Shown piece by piece: positions 8,458-17,578 of a stretch of 49,288 nt of DNA. The DNA comes from Thermoanaerobaculia bacterium (GTDB lineage Bacteria; Acidobacteriota; Thermoanaerobaculia; Multivoradales; JAGPDF01): the NCBI GenBank assembly GCA_018057705.1, contig JAGPDF010000005.1:50295-99582 (forward strand), in the 5' to 3' direction. How positions within the stretch are numbered: position 1 is the stretch's first letter; the number at the start of each line of letters is the position of its first letter. The notes under the pieces are model-generated. The model had not been told where the DNA came from, ran no database searches, and was given only the letters and a program-made list of their open reading frames with translations. A program made the position numbers and the translations under genes.

Positions 8458-10032
8458 TTGGAACCGGAGTGGGGCGGTTCGGCGCGAGTCGTGGATGGCG
8501 AGGAACGCGAGACGGTGCTGCTCGGGGTCGGCCTCGGTCCGGCGGAGGGCCGCGCCCTGCGTGCTTTCGCGGCAGAGGTCGAGGCCGCGACGCGGACGCG
8601 CTGGCTGGAGTCGGCCACCGTCGATGGCGCCCTGGCGCGACTGCGAATGCTGCGCCAGCGCGGGACGGCCTGTGCCGGCCTGGTGAGCTCCACGCTGGGC
8701 GAGCGAGAGGTCTTGCGCCTCGTACGCTCCCTGGGTCCTCCGGGCGGACTCTCGCCGGTCGTCGTCCTCGCCGGACGCGACGACGAATCGGTGGTCACAG
8801 TGGCCATGGCGGCGAGCGCCTGCGACTTCGTGCTCGTGCACGAGCTCGACGCCGACTGCCTGATCCGCTCCATCCGGCTCGCGGCCGAGATCGCGCTCCA
8901 CGTGCGGGAGACGGAACTCAGGGCCCTCGACCTCGCCAACCTGGAGTTGCGCTTCGCGGTGGTCTGGGACCTGATCGAAGACGGCCTGCTGCTCGTCGAC
9001 GAGCAGCGCGTCATCCGGCGATGGAACCGGGCGGCGAAAAGCCTGCTCGGGCTCTCGGACGCCGATCTCGACGGCGCTCCGTTCGGCTCGCTACGCTGGG
9101 GCAACCCGGGTGCGGGCAGCCCGGACCCCTCGAAGCTGTCGGCCCACGAGCTGGCGGCCGAGTTCGAGCGCCCCGACGGTACGAGAATCCGACTCGGTAT
9201 GCGCGTCCGGGCCTTCGACTTGCGAACCGCACCGGTCGCCGCGGGCGGTCGTGGCGGCTCGTCCGGGCGGATGCGCTTCGTGCTGCTGCGCGACCGCCGA
9301 GAGACCGAGGAGCACGCGGCTCTGCTCTCCGAAGCCAGGACCTTCGCCGGCCTGGGGCGGCTCCTGGCGGGAGCAGCCCACGATGGCAACAATCTCCTGA
9401 CGCCGCTGCTCGGCTACTGCGATCTGCTGCTCGCTGGGCTTCCCAAGGGTTCCGACCTGGAGCGTTACGCGCTCGAGATCGAGCGCTCGGCGCAACACAC
9501 CGCCGATCTTCTGCGCCGCCTGCTGGAGCGCAGCCGCGGCCGGCCGCAGGAGCTGCGCCCGGTGCTCGCGGATCAGGCCCTCGCCGAGGTCGCGGCCCTC
9601 CTGCGCTCGCTGGTCGGCAGCGGTGTCGCCTTTTCGGAAGGCCTCGGCGCGCCGGGAGTGGCGGTTGCCCTGCGCGACGGCCAGATCGAGCAACTGGTCC
9701 TGAACCTCGCCGCGAACGCCCGCGACGCCATGCCCGGCGGCGGCAGGCTCGAGCTGCGGACCGTCTCGGAGAACGGCCGGATCTGGGCTCTCGAAGTCGA
9801 GGATTCGGGGGTCGGGATCCCGGCCGGCAATCTCGACCGGCTGTTCGATCCGCAGTTCACCACCAAGGCGGCCGGAAAGGGTACCGGCCTCGGTCTCTGG
9901 ATCGTCCGCTCGATCGTGCAGGAGGCCGGCGGCCGCATCCGCATCACCAGCCAGCCCGGCAAAGGCACCACGGTCCGTGTCGAGCTCCCGGCCGTCGCGG
10001 TACCGGGTCCACCGGCGATCCTGGAACGCTAG
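8458..10032 (+). CDS. Cytoplasmic PAS histidine kinase with pseudo-receiver N-terminus
   Basis: 524 aa, TTG start after GGGGGAG. Residues 20-145 look like a receiver fold (VVVLAGRDDESVVTVAMAASACDFVLV) but the usual phospho-accepting Asp position reads LVSS, so it is probably a pseudo-receiver. A PAS domain follows (about 165-285: WDLIEDGLLLVDEQRVIRRWN). The kinase core has His308 in GAAHDGNNLLTPLLGY, the N box NLAANARDAMPGGG, the G1 box DSGVGIP, LFDPQFTTK and GKGTGLGLWIV. No membrane segment is seen. No response regulator lies next to it. It is divergent from the ECF operon and shares its promoter type. Confidence 0.88.
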   Translation: MEPEWGGSARVVDGEERETVLLGVGLGPAEGRALRAFAAEVEAATRTRWLESATVDGALARLRMLRQRGTACAGLVSSTLGEREVLRLVRSLGPPGGLSPVVVLAGRDDESVVTVAMAASACDFVLVHELDADCLIRSIRLAAEIALHVRETELRALDLANLELRFAVVWDLIEDGLLLVDEQRVIRRWNRAAKSLLGLSDADLDGAPFGSLRWGNPGAGSPDPSKLSAHELAAEFERPDGTRIRLGMRVRAFDLRTAPVAAGGRGGSSGRMRFVLLRDRRETEEHAALLSEARTFAGLGRLLAGAAHDGNNLLTPLLGYCDLLLAGLPKGSDLERYALEIERSAQHTADLLRRLLERSRGRPQELRPVLADQALAEVAALLRSLVGSGVAFSEGLGAPGVAVALRDGQIEQLVLNLAANARDAMPGGGRLELRTVSENGRIWALEVEDSGVGIPAGNLDRLFDPQFTTKAAGKGTGLGLWIVRSIVQEAGGRIRITSQPGKGTTVRVELPAVAVPGPPAILER

Positions 10033-10042
10033 ACGGGCCTCG

Positions 10043-10216
10043 CCCGACCTTCTCACCGGCCTTCTGCTGCGGCGGCGCAGCTGCCCACGCCTGCTGCGTT
10101 GCGCTCGGTCGGCCTGCTCGACGTACTGAATGTACGTCTGCGCGGGCCTCGGTCGCGACGCCTTGCAGTCACGGGCATCTGCGACGCCTCGCGACGAAGC
10201 CGATGAGAAGGTCGGG
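10043..10216. repeat. 174-bp palindromic element with 18-bp terminal inverted repeats
   Basis: CCCGACCTTCTCACCGGC (10043-10060) matches the reverse complement of 10199-10216 with one mismatch. The exact centre is a hairpin GACGTAC/GTACGTC (10120-10126 and 10132-10138) around TGAAT. The arms between are also recognisably complementary. The whole unit is symmetric about 10129.5, starts right after the kinase stop and has no coding frame of its own. It looks like a MITE- or REP-type extragenic palindrome. A CGGGC-CTC-GCCCG hairpin at 10034-10046 overlaps its left end and may end kinase transcription. Confidence 0.75.
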
Positions 10217-10227
10217 CTGGGGCCCTG

Positions 10228-10977
10228 TCATCTCTCCCCGGTTCGCCGCCGGCGGAGCCAAGCGAGGATCTGCTGCTCACCGATCGGGCGGTCGTCGGGC
10301 GGGATGTGGAAACTCGCGCCGAGGTCGCGGCGGGCGTCGGGGTCGATTCGGAGAACGAGCAGGAGGGTGACCACCATGGCGAGCAGGGAACCCAGGCCGG
10401 CGAGCCCCATGTCCTTCTGGGCGTCCCAGACGTCGCCCTGGGCACCGAGAAAGGCGAGTCCCGCCTCCGGCGCCACTCCCGATGCCGCCAGCCACTCGAT
10501 CAGCTCGTAGATGGCGGAGAAAGCGAGCGTCAGCTCGACCGGAAGGTAGAAGCTCCAGAAACCGCGCGCGCGGGTGATGCGCACGAAGACCTCGCGCACC
10601 GGATAGGCGAGCAGCAGCCCGAACGAGAAGTGGACGAGGCGGTCGTACATGTTGCGGTCGGAGCCGAACCAGCCCTGGAGAGTGGAACCGAACGGAACTT
10701 CGGCGTAGGTGTAGTGCGACCCGACGGCGTGCATCATCATGAAGATCGTGATCAGGGTGTAGGAGAGGTTCGACAGGCGGAAGTAGAAGCCCAGACCGAT
10801 GATGAGCGGCACTCCGGCGAACACCAGGATGTTCTCGAGCCACCAGTCGTCGGGAAAGACGGGGTCGATCGCCGACCAGGCCCACACGGCGAGAAAAGCC
10901 GTCAGGAGCACCAGGTGATAGCGGCTGAAGCGGCGCTTCGTCGAGGCAATTCGAGGCGGATCGGTCGTCGGGCTCAT
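10228..10977 (-). CDS. DUF2238 (YjdF-like) inner-membrane protein
   Basis: 249 aa with about six membrane helices (YHLVLLTAFLAVWAWSAI, ILVFAGVPLIIGLGFYF, YTLITIFMMMHAVGSHY and others). The family signature is visible: HAVGSHYTYAEVPFG, NMYDRLVHFSFGLLLAYPVREV, ELIEWLAA, and QGDVWDAQKDMGLAGLGSLLAM. The function is unknown. TAGCTT (10991-10986 on the minus strand) lies 8 nt before the ATG, so the mRNA may be leaderless. It is divergent from lipB across a 51-bp gap. Confidence 0.85.
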   Translation of the reverse strand: MSPTTDPPRIASTKRRFSRYHLVLLTAFLAVWAWSAIDPVFPDDWWLENILVFAGVPLIIGLGFYFRLSNLSYTLITIFMMMHAVGSHYTYAEVPFGSTLQGWFGSDRNMYDRLVHFSFGLLLAYPVREVFVRITRARGFWSFYLPVELTLAFSAIYELIEWLAASGVAPEAGLAFLGAQGDVWDAQKDMGLAGLGSLLAMVVTLLLVLRIDPDARRDLGASFHIPPDDRPIGEQQILAWLRRRRTGER

Positions 10978-11016
10978 GGCGACGAAAGCTAGCACTTCGC
11001 AGGCTCCCGGGCGGAA

Positions 11017-11022
11017 TAGAAT
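11017..11022 (+). promoter_or_regulatory. -10 element of lipB, leaderless arrangement
   Basis: TAGAAT ends 6 nt before the GTG start codon of lipB, so transcription should begin at or next to the start codon. No clear -35 or Shine-Dalgarno sequence is present. Confidence 0.6.
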
Positions 11023-11028
11023 GAGCCC

Positions 11029-11724
11029 GTGGCGGCGCGACAGACGAGCTGGAGCTTCCTCGGGCGCGTTCCCTATGCAGCGACGGCGGCGCTGCAGGTG
11101 GAGCTGCGCGAGGCGCTGCGGCGCGGCGAAGGGCCCGAAAGGCTGCTGCTCCTCGAGCACGACCCGGTTTTCTCGCTGGGCAGGAACGCCACCGCGACCG
11201 ACATCCTGTGGAGCCCGGCGGAGCTCGCCGCGCATGGCGTCGAGGTGGCCCCCTCCGACCGCGGCGGACAGGTGACGTTTCACGGCCCCGGGCAGCTCGT
11301 CGGCTATCCGATCCTCGACCTCTCTCCCGACCGGCGGGACATCCGGCGCTACGTTCGCGACCTGCAGGAGGTTCTGGTTCGTACCCTCGCCGACTTCCGG
11401 ATCGCCGCCGCCGGCGGAGAAGGCGACCGGATCGGCGTCTGGGTCGGCGCGAAGAAGATCGCCTCGATCGGAGTCCACCTGTCGCGCTGGCGAACGACCC
11501 ACGGCTTCGCCCTGAACGTCGCGCCCGAGCTCGCGCTGTTCGGCGGCATCGTCGCCTGTGGGATGCCCGAAGTCGAGATGACGTCGATCGCCCGCGAGAG
11601 CGGCGTCGAGACGCCTCTCGAGGAGGTCGCGGCGCGCGTCCGCGAACACTTCGGCGCCGTCTTCGAGCGCGAGCTCCGGAGCGATCCGGAGCTCACGCGA
11701 CGCGCCGCCGGCGAACCGGCATGA
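11029..11724 (+). CDS. lipB: Octanoyl-[acyl carrier protein]:protein N-octanoyltransferase
   Basis: Moves octanoate from acyl carrier protein to the lipoyl-domain lysine of E2-type proteins; LipA then adds the sulfurs. 231 aa. Seen: LEHDPVFSLGRNA, RGGQVTFHGPGQLVGYPI, catalytic Lys143 in GAKKIASIGVH, THGFALNV and catalytic Cys177 in VACGMPEVEMTSI. GTG start. Its stop overlaps the regulator gene by ATGA. Likely targets encoded here are the lipoyl domains of E2 and of E3 at the left end of the window. Confidence 0.95.
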   Translation: MAARQTSWSFLGRVPYAATAALQVELREALRRGEGPERLLLLEHDPVFSLGRNATATDILWSPAELAAHGVEVAPSDRGGQVTFHGPGQLVGYPILDLSPDRRDIRRYVRDLQEVLVRTLADFRIAAAGGEGDRIGVWVGAKKIASIGVHLSRWRTTHGFALNVAPELALFGGIVACGMPEVEMTSIARESGVETPLEEVAARVREHFGAVFERELRSDPELTRRAAGEPA

Positions 11725-12806
11725 GCGTGGCGATCGAGATCGGCCTGAACGCCGTCATCGTCGCAGTGACCGACGAGGAGCCGCGCCTGCTGACGGTGCA
11801 CCGGAGCGCCGAGTCCGGCGCCGCGCGCGCCAGCCTGGAGCTCGCTCTGCCGTCGGGCCCCCTCGATCCGGAGAGGGACCGCACCCTCGAGCTCGCGCTC
11901 TCCGCCTGGGTGCGCGGCCAGACCGGCGTCGAGCTCGGTTACGTCGAACAGCTCTATACCTTCGGCAACCGCTTCCGGGATTCGCGCGAGCGTCGCGGCG
12001 GGCCGCGCGGCATCGCGATCGCCTATCTCGCCCTGGTGCGCGAGGCGCCGCTCGCCTGGGGCGCCGGCGGGAGTGGGCCCGATGGGCAGGGTGGCGAGGG
12101 TGGGATGCAGCCGGGCTGGATGAACTGCTACGACTTCCTCCCCTGGGAGGACTGGCGGGACGGTCGCCCGCACGTTCTCGAGCGCGAAATCGCGCCGGCG
12201 CTCGAGCGCTGGGTGAAGGCGGGCGCGGATCGCACCGCGATGCGGTTGCGGCGAGAGCGGGCCGACATCTGCTTCGGGCAGGGCGGCGCGCCCTGGAACG
12301 GCGAGCGGGTGCACGATCGTTTCGAGCTCCTCTATGAAGTCGGGCTGGTAGCCGAGGCGTTCCGCGACGATGCCCAGCGAGCGCCTTCCCAGGCGCCCGC
12401 CCAGGCTCCGATCGTGCCCGCGACCGGCGACCCGCTTGCGCCTCCGGTCTTCGATCCGGGCATCCGGCTCGGCCGCCCGCTGGCGCTCGACCATCGCCGG
12501 ATTCTCGCCTCGGCGCTCGGCCGATTGCGCGGCAAACTGCGCTACCGGCCGGTCGTCTTCGAACTGCTGCCGGGGACGTTCACGCTCCTCCAGCTGCAGC
12601 GCACCGTCGAGGCGCTCGCCGGCCTGCGCCTGCACAAACAGAACTTCCGCCGCCTGGTGGAGCAGGGCGGCCTCGTGGAGGGCACCGGCCGCCTCGAAGC
12701 GGGCACTGGCGGCCGTCCCGCGGAGCTCTTCCGGTTCCGGCGCGACGTCCTTCGTGAGCGGCCCGCGCCCGGCGTCGGGCTCCCCGGCCTGCGCTCGGGA
12801 CTCTGA
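11721..12806 (+). CDS. nrtR: NrtR-type NAD biosynthesis regulator (Nudix-like plus winged helix)
   Basis: 361 aa. The N-terminal Nudix-fold segment (about 5-110) lacks an intact catalytic Nudix box (LSAWVRGQTGVELGYVEQLYTFGNRFRD), which fits ligand sensing rather than hydrolysis. The C-terminus has the NrtR winged helix: LDHRRILASALGRLRGKLRYRPVVFELLPGTFTLLQLQRTVEALAGLRLHKQNFRRLVEQGGLVEGTG..GGRPAELFRF. It is longer than typical NrtR because of a middle segment of unknown role. Known NrtR proteins repress NAD genes and respond to ADP-ribose. nadABC lies directly downstream behind two similar dyad sites, which supports the call. Confidence 0.85.
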   Translation: MSVAIEIGLNAVIVAVTDEEPRLLTVHRSAESGAARASLELALPSGPLDPERDRTLELALSAWVRGQTGVELGYVEQLYTFGNRFRDSRERRGGPRGIAIAYLALVREAPLAWGAGGSGPDGQGGEGGMQPGWMNCYDFLPWEDWRDGRPHVLEREIAPALERWVKAGADRTAMRLRRERADICFGQGGAPWNGERVHDRFELLYEVGLVAEAFRDDAQRAPSQAPAQAPIVPATGDPLAPPVFDPGIRLGRPLALDHRRILASALGRLRGKLRYRPVVFELLPGTFTLLQLQRTVEALAGLRLHKQNFRRLVEQGGLVEGTGRLEAGTGGRPAELFRFRRDVLRERPAPGVGLPGLRSGL

Positions 12807-12816
12807 TGCCTGGGCC

Positions 12817-12846
12817 TTGACATTCAGTAATACTCAATCTTAGGAT
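12817..12846 (+). promoter_or_regulatory. Sigma-70-type promoter of nadABC
   Basis: TTGACA at 12817-12822, an 18-nt spacer, then TAGGAT at 12841-12846. It is the best -35 box seen in the window. The first putative NrtR site covers its -10 region. Confidence 0.65.
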
Positions 12847-12849
12847 AAG
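12830..12849. promoter_or_regulatory. Putative NrtR operator 1
   Basis: ATACTCAATCTTAGGATAAG is an imperfect dyad (ACTCA...TTAGGAT) overlapping the -10 of the nadA promoter. It resembles site 2 at 12886-12907, sharing CTCA, a T-rich centre and ATAAG. Confidence 0.5.
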
Positions 12850-12854
12850 GCCTC

Positions 12855-12874
12855 GCCGGCGCGTGCCGGTTTTT
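12855..12874 (+). terminator. Hairpin plus T-run in the nrtR-nadA gap
   Basis: GCCGGC-GCGT-GCCGGT followed by TTTT is a standard intrinsic terminator shape. It may end the lipB-nrtR transcript. Because it lies downstream of the predicted nadA promoter it would also sit in the nadA leader, so it could reduce nadA expression. Confidence 0.6.
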
Positions 12875-12885
12875 CTGGGAATCAG

Positions 12886-12907
12886 ATATTCTCATGTTGA
12901 GCATAAG
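12886..12907. promoter_or_regulatory. Putative NrtR operator 2
   Basis: ATATTCTCATGTTGAGCATAAG contains CTCATGTTGAG, a dyad with half-sites CTCA/TGAG, 13 nt upstream of the nadA start. Its likeness to site 1 and the regulator gene next door are the evidence. Confidence 0.5.
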
Positions 12908-12919
12908 AAAGAGCCCGAA

Positions 12920-13966
12920 ATGACCGAAGCGCAGATCCTCGCAGGCAGTCTTCACCGGCCGGCGTTGCCGTTCACTCCCGAGGTCGAGCGCGAAACGGCG
13001 CCCATTTTCGAGCGCATGCGCCGTGTCCTGCCGGCGATCGAATGGCCGGTGCACGCGCCCTATATCGCCGCGATCCTGCGACTCAAGAAGGAGCGCAACG
13101 CGGTCATCCTGGCGCACAACTATCAGACGCCGGAGATCTACCACGGCGTGGCCGATTTCGTCGGCGACTCGCTCGCCCTCGCGCAGCAGGCAGCGACGAC
13201 GCCCGCGGCGGTCATCGTGCAGTGCGGCGTGCACTTCATGGCCGAGACCTCGAAGGTTCTCTCGCCCGAAAAGACCGTGCTGATCCCCGACCGGCTGGCC
13301 GGTTGCTCGCTGGCCGCTTCGATCACCGGCGCCGACGTGCGCCTGCTGCGGGAACGCTTCCCGGGACTGCCCGTGGTCACCTACGTCAATACTTCGGCCG
13401 ACGTCAAAGCGGAGTCGGACATCTGCTGCACCTCGGCGAATGCCGTCGAGGTGGTCGAGTCGCTCGGCGTCCCGAAGGTGATCTTTCTGCCCGACGAGTA
13501 TCTGGGAAAGTGGGTGGCGACGCAGACTCCGGTCGAGCTCGTGCTCTGGAAGGGGCATTGTGAGGTCCACGAGCGTTTCACCGGCGCCGAGATCGCAGCG
13601 ATGCGCGCCTCCGACCCGGGAGTTTTCGTGCTCGCACACCCCGAGTGCCCGCCGGACGTCCTCGCCGCCGCGGACTACGTCGGCTCGACCGCCGGCATGA
13701 TCCGCGAGGTCGGAGCGGCCGGAGTCCGGCGCGTCGTGATGATCACCGAGTGCTCGATGAGCGACAACGTGGCCACGGCGCATCCCGACGTCGAGTTCGT
13801 GCGGCCGTGCAACCTCTGCCCGCACATGAAGCGGATCACGCTGCCGAAGATCCTGCGCAGTCTCGAAACGCTCGAGTATCGCGTCGAGATCGCGCCGGAG
13901 ATCGCGCTGCGCGCCCGTCGCGCCGTCGAGCGCATGCTCGAGGTGGCGCGAGGAGCCAAGCGATGA
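12920..13966 (+). CDS. nadA: Quinolinate synthase
   Basis: Condenses iminoaspartate with dihydroxyacetone phosphate to quinolinate, using an oxygen-sensitive 4Fe-4S cluster. 348 aa. Seen: [95 protein letters not shown] and [14 protein letters not shown], which carry the three cluster cysteines. ATG 12920 was chosen over an upstream ATG at 12863, which would lie inside the terminator hairpin and operator region. It is first in nadA-nadB-nadC and overlaps nadB by ATGA. Confidence 0.95.
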   Translation: MTEAQILAGSLHRPALPFTPEVERETAPIFERMRRVLPAIEWPVHAPYIAAILRLKKERNAVILAHNYQTPEIYHGVADFVGDSLALAQQAATTPAAVIVQCGVHFMAETSKVLSPEKTVLIPDRLAGCSLAASITGADVRLLRERFPGLPVVTYVNTSADVKAESDICCTSANAVEVVESLGVPKVIFLPDEYLGKWVATQTPVELVLWKGHCEVHERFTGAEIAAMRASDPGVFVLAHPECPPDVLAAADYVGSTAGMIREVGAAGVRRVVMITECSMSDNVATAHPDVEFVRPCNLCPHMKRITLPKILRSLETLEYRVEIAPEIALRARRAVERMLEVARGAKR

Positions 13967-15645
13967 GTGACGCCCCCGACGGCGTGGCCATCCAGCGCCG
14001 CACCGCAGACGTCGTGGTGATCGGTACGGGCGTCGCGGGACTCGCCTGTGCGCTCGAGCTCGCCGGCAAGCGCGTGGACCTGATCACCAAGACGACCCTC
14101 TCGTCGGGTTCCAGCCTCTGGGCGCAGGGCGGCGTCGCCGTGGCGATGGGTGTCGGCGACTCGCCGGAGCTCCACGCCGCCGACACGGTGGCGGCCGGAG
14201 CCGGTCTGGTCGATCCCGTGATCGCGGAGCTGCTGGCGGAGGAAGGCGTGATCGCGATCCGTCGGCTGATCGAGCTCGGGGCCGAGTTCGATCGCTCGGC
14301 CAGAGGCGAACTCGATTTCGGCCGCGAGGCGGCGCACAGCCGGCGGCGAATCCTGCATGCCCACGGCGATTCGACCGGCGCCGAGCTGGTGCGGGCGCTC
14401 GCCGAGCGGGTGCGAACCGCCCCATGGATCCGCTTGTGGGAAGGGGCGTTCGCCACCGAGCTCGTCGTCGCTCCGGTCGGCGATCCCGCCGATGGCAGCG
14501 AGCCGGGCGTCGTCGGCGTCCTCGCTCGCCACGCCGACGGGCACCTCGTCCTGCACGAAGCGGCTCAGGTCGTGCTCGCCACCGGCGGCCTGGGACAGCT
14601 CTTCCGCTTCACGACCAATCCACCCGAGTCGACCGGCGATGGCCTGGTGCTCGCAGCGGCGGCCGGGGCGCGGCTGGTCGATCTCGAGTTCGTCCAGTTC
14701 CATCCCACGGCGCTCGCGGTGGACCTCGATCCGCTGCCGCTCCTCTCGGAGGCGTTGCGCGGCGAAGGCGCGACTCTGGTCAACGACGCCGGCTTCCGCT
14801 TCATGCCCGCCGAGCACGCCGATGCGGAGCTCGCCCCGCGCGACGTCGTGGCGCGCGGCATCTGGAAGCAACTGGCGGCGGGCCGCAAGGTCTTCCTCGA
14901 TGGACGGCAGGCGATCGGCGAGCAGTTCCCGGCCAAGTTCCCGACGATCTTCGCGAACTGCCAGCGCGCCGGGGTGGATCCCCGGCTCGAGCTCATGCCG
15001 GTCGTGCCGGCGGCGCACTACTTCATGGGCGGCGTGGCGGTGGACGAGTGGGGAAGGGCGAGCTTGCCGGGCCTGTGGGCCTGCGGTGAAGTCTCGGCGA
15101 CCGGCGTCCATGGCGCGAATCGTCTGGCGTCCAATTCCCTGCTCGAGGCGCTGGTTTTCGGTTCCCGGGTAGCCGAGGCGATCGGTGCGAGCGCGCGCCG
15201 CGAGCCGCCGGCGGGCGCGGCGGCAGCGGCCGTCGCCGGCCGCTCCGCCGCTGCGCAGAGCGCGGGCGATCCGGTCGCCGCCCTGGCCGATCTGCGACGG
15301 GAGATCCGCGCCCTCTCCTGGGAGCGCCTGGGCCTGATGCGCGATGCGGCGGGGCTTCAGGCGGCGCAACGGCGTTTCGCCGAGATCCTCCGCCAGCTCC
15401 CCGCGACGCCCTCGGAGGTGCGCAACCTGGCGATCGCCGGTTCGCTGGTGGCGGCCGCGGCGCTCCATCGCGAGGAGAGCCGTGGGGCGCACTTCCGGAC
15501 CGACTTCCCGCAGAGCGCGGAAGCCTGGCGGTTCCGGCAGTTTCTCGATGTCGAGATCCGTGAGCACGCTGTCGCGGTCCGGTTCTCACCTGCGCTGGAG
15601 GCCCCTTCCGACGACGCGGACTACCTCGTGACGGCGATTGCATGA
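13963..15645 (+). CDS. nadB: L-aspartate oxidase
   Basis: FAD enzyme that oxidises L-aspartate to iminoaspartate for NadA. 560 aa. Seen: dinucleotide motif [106 protein letters not shown], and [18 protein letters not shown], which is typical of the fumarate reductase/NadB group. The C-terminal helical domain is present. It overlaps both nadA and nadC by ATGA, so the three should be translated in a coupled way. Confidence 0.95.
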   Translation: MSDAPDGVAIQRRTADVVVIGTGVAGLACALELAGKRVDLITKTTLSSGSSLWAQGGVAVAMGVGDSPELHAADTVAAGAGLVDPVIAELLAEEGVIAIRRLIELGAEFDRSARGELDFGREAAHSRRRILHAHGDSTGAELVRALAERVRTAPWIRLWEGAFATELVVAPVGDPADGSEPGVVGVLARHADGHLVLHEAAQVVLATGGLGQLFRFTTNPPESTGDGLVLAAAAGARLVDLEFVQFHPTALAVDLDPLPLLSEALRGEGATLVNDAGFRFMPAEHADAELAPRDVVARGIWKQLAAGRKVFLDGRQAIGEQFPAKFPTIFANCQRAGVDPRLELMPVVPAAHYFMGGVAVDEWGRASLPGLWACGEVSATGVHGANRLASNSLLEALVFGSRVAEAIGASARREPPAGAAAAAVAGRSAAAQSAGDPVAALADLRREIRALSWERLGLMRDAAGLQAAQRRFAEILRQLPATPSEVRNLAIAGSLVAAAALHREESRGAHFRTDFPQSAEAWRFRQFLDVEIREHAVAVRFSPALEAPSDDADYLVTAIA

Positions 15646-16496
15646 TCCGCCCGACGCCGCCCTATCCGCTGGTCTACGAGGCGCTCCTGCGCCTCGCATT
15701 GGCGGAGGACCTCGGCCGCGCCGGGGATATCACCACCGAAGCGACGATTCCCCCCGAGGCGGTCGCCAGCGCTCAGCTGGTGGCGCGCAGCGGCGGCTCG
15801 ATCGCCGGACTGCCGATGGCGCGACGGGTGTTCGCGCTGCTCGATCCGGCGGTCGAGTTCGACGCCAGGGTTGCCGACGGCGACGTGGTGACGGCCAGGA
15901 CGACTCTCGCGCGGATCAGCGGACCGGCGCGGGCGATCCTCACCGGCGAGCGCACGGCGCTCAATCTTCTCGGTCACCTCTCCGGCGTCGCGACCGCGAC
16001 ACGGGCCTTGGTGCATGCGGTCGCCGGAACAGGCGCCGGCATCGTCTGCACGCGCAAGACCACCCCCGGGCTGCGCGCCCTGGAGAAATACGCCGTGCGC
16101 TGCGGCGGCGGCGCGAACCACCGCTTCGGACTCGATGACGCGGTGCTCATCAAGGACAACCACCTGGTCGCTGCCGGGGGCGTCGCGCCAGCCATCGAGC
16201 GCGCACGCGCCCTCGTCGGTCACCTGGTGAAGATCGAGTGCGAGGTGCAGACGGTCGCGCAGCTCGAAGATGCACTCGCCGCCCGCGCCGACGTGATCCT
16301 GCTCGACAACATGACCCCCGCGGAGCTCGCGGACGCCGTCAAACGGATCCACGGGCGGGCGATCTCCGAAGCTTCGGGCGGCGTCACACTCGACAATGTG
16401 AGGGCCGTGGCCGAGAGCGGCGTGAACCTGATCTCGGTCGGCTGGATCACGCACTCGGCGCCGACTCTCGACGTGGCCCTCGACTTCGACGCATAG
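15642..16496 (+). CDS. nadC: Nicotinate-nucleotide pyrophosphorylase (quinolinate phosphoribosyltransferase)
   Basis: Converts quinolinate and PRPP to nicotinate mononucleotide. 284 aa, normal length. Seen: [120 protein letters not shown]. It completes the de novo route from aspartate with nadB and nadA. Confidence 0.96.
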   Translation: MIRPTPPYPLVYEALLRLALAEDLGRAGDITTEATIPPEAVASAQLVARSGGSIAGLPMARRVFALLDPAVEFDARVADGDVVTARTTLARISGPARAILTGERTALNLLGHLSGVATATRALVHAVAGTGAGIVCTRKTTPGLRALEKYAVRCGGGANHRFGLDDAVLIKDNHLVAAGGVAPAIERARALVGHLVKIECEVQTVAQLEDALAARADVILLDNMTPAELADAVKRIHGRAISEASGGVTLDNVRAVAESGVNLISVGWITHSAPTLDVALDFDA

Positions 16497-16523
16497 GTGC
16501 CGCGGGGCGATAGACTAGGCCGC

Positions 16524-17462
16524 GTGAGCGAGAAACTCGTCCAGATCGGCGGCGCAACTCCGAGCGCCCGTGAGCGACGCCCGCAATGGCTGCGCATCAA
16601 GCTCGCGACGCCCGCGAAGTACCACGAGGTCCGCAAGCTCGTCGACGGGCTGAATCTGAACACGGTCTGCAAAGAGGCCAAGTGCCCCAACATCTACGAG
16701 TGCTGGGGCGAGCACGGTACGGCAACTTTCATGATCCTCGGGGAGATCTGCACGCGGCGCTGCGGCTTTTGCGCCGTGACCTCGGGCAGGCCGAATCCGG
16801 GAGTGGACGCGGCCGAGCCCAGGAACGTCGCCTCGGCGGTCGCCACGATGGGTCTGCGGCACGCCGTCATCACCTCGGTCGACCGCGACGACCTTCCGGA
16901 TGGTGGCGCGCGTCACTGGGCGGCGGTGATCCGGGCGATTCACGAGAGCACGCCGTCCTGCGCGGTCGAGGTTCTGACGCCCGACTTTCGCGGTGTCCCG
17001 GATGCCCTCGACATCGTTCTGGCGGCGGCGCCGGAGGTCTTTTCGCACAACACGGAGACGGTGCCGCGGCTCTATCGCCAGGCCCGTCCGGGCAGCCGCT
17101 ACGACCGCACGCTTGCGCTGCTCGCCGAGGCCTCGCGGCGGCGCGACGAGGGGAGCTTCTCCGGCCGGGTGAAGACCGGCATCATGCTGGGGCTCGGGGA
17201 GACGGGCGACGAGGTGCGCGCTACGCTCGCCGACATCCGGGCCACGGGAGTCGAGGTCCTCACCATCGGCCAGTACCTTCAGCCGACGCCGAAGCACCTT
17301 CCCGTCGATCGCTACGTCCATCCGGACGAGTTCGCGGCCCACAAGGCCCACGCCATGGCCTTGGGCTTCCTGCACTGCGAGGCCGGCCCCCTGGTGCGTT
17401 CGTCCTACCACGCCCACGAGCACGTACCGCCCGAATTGCGCGTCCCCGCCGCCGCCGGCTGA
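16524..17462 (+). CDS. lipA: Lipoyl synthase
   Basis: Radical SAM enzyme that inserts two sulfurs into the protein-bound octanoyl group made by LipB. 312 aa. Seen: auxiliary-cluster cysteines in CKEAKCPNIYECW, the SAM cluster CTRRCGFCAV, SVDRDDLPDGGA, and the C-terminal RSSYHAHE that supplies the Ser ligand. GTG 16524 is preferred over GTG 16497: it gives a normal N-terminus and has TAGACT (16511-16516) 7 nt upstream, the leaderless spacing seen elsewhere here. It lies 27 bp after nadC and may also be read through from there. Confidence 0.94.
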   Translation: MSEKLVQIGGATPSARERRPQWLRIKLATPAKYHEVRKLVDGLNLNTVCKEAKCPNIYECWGEHGTATFMILGEICTRRCGFCAVTSGRPNPGVDAAEPRNVASAVATMGLRHAVITSVDRDDLPDGGARHWAAVIRAIHESTPSCAVEVLTPDFRGVPDALDIVLAAAPEVFSHNTETVPRLYRQARPGSRYDRTLALLAEASRRRDEGSFSGRVKTGIMLGLGETGDEVRATLADIRATGVEVLTIGQYLQPTPKHLPVDRYVHPDEFAAHKAHAMALGFLHCEAGPLVRSSYHAHEHVPPELRVPAAAG

Positions 17463-17471
17463 GCGCCGACC

Positions 17472-17493
17472 GGCCCGGTTCGGGCCTGTTTTC
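17472..17493 (+). terminator. Terminator after lipA
   Basis: GGCCCG-GTT-CGGGCC followed by TGTTTTC: a short, perfect GC stem with a T-rich tail, 10 nt after the lipA stop. Confidence 0.7.
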
Positions 17494-17578
17494 GGAGCAC
17501 GCGCGGGCCGTGTCGGAGGGGCATGGCGGTTGTGCTAGCTTGCCGGAAAGACAGCACCCAAGGGCGAGGAGGCTTGCC

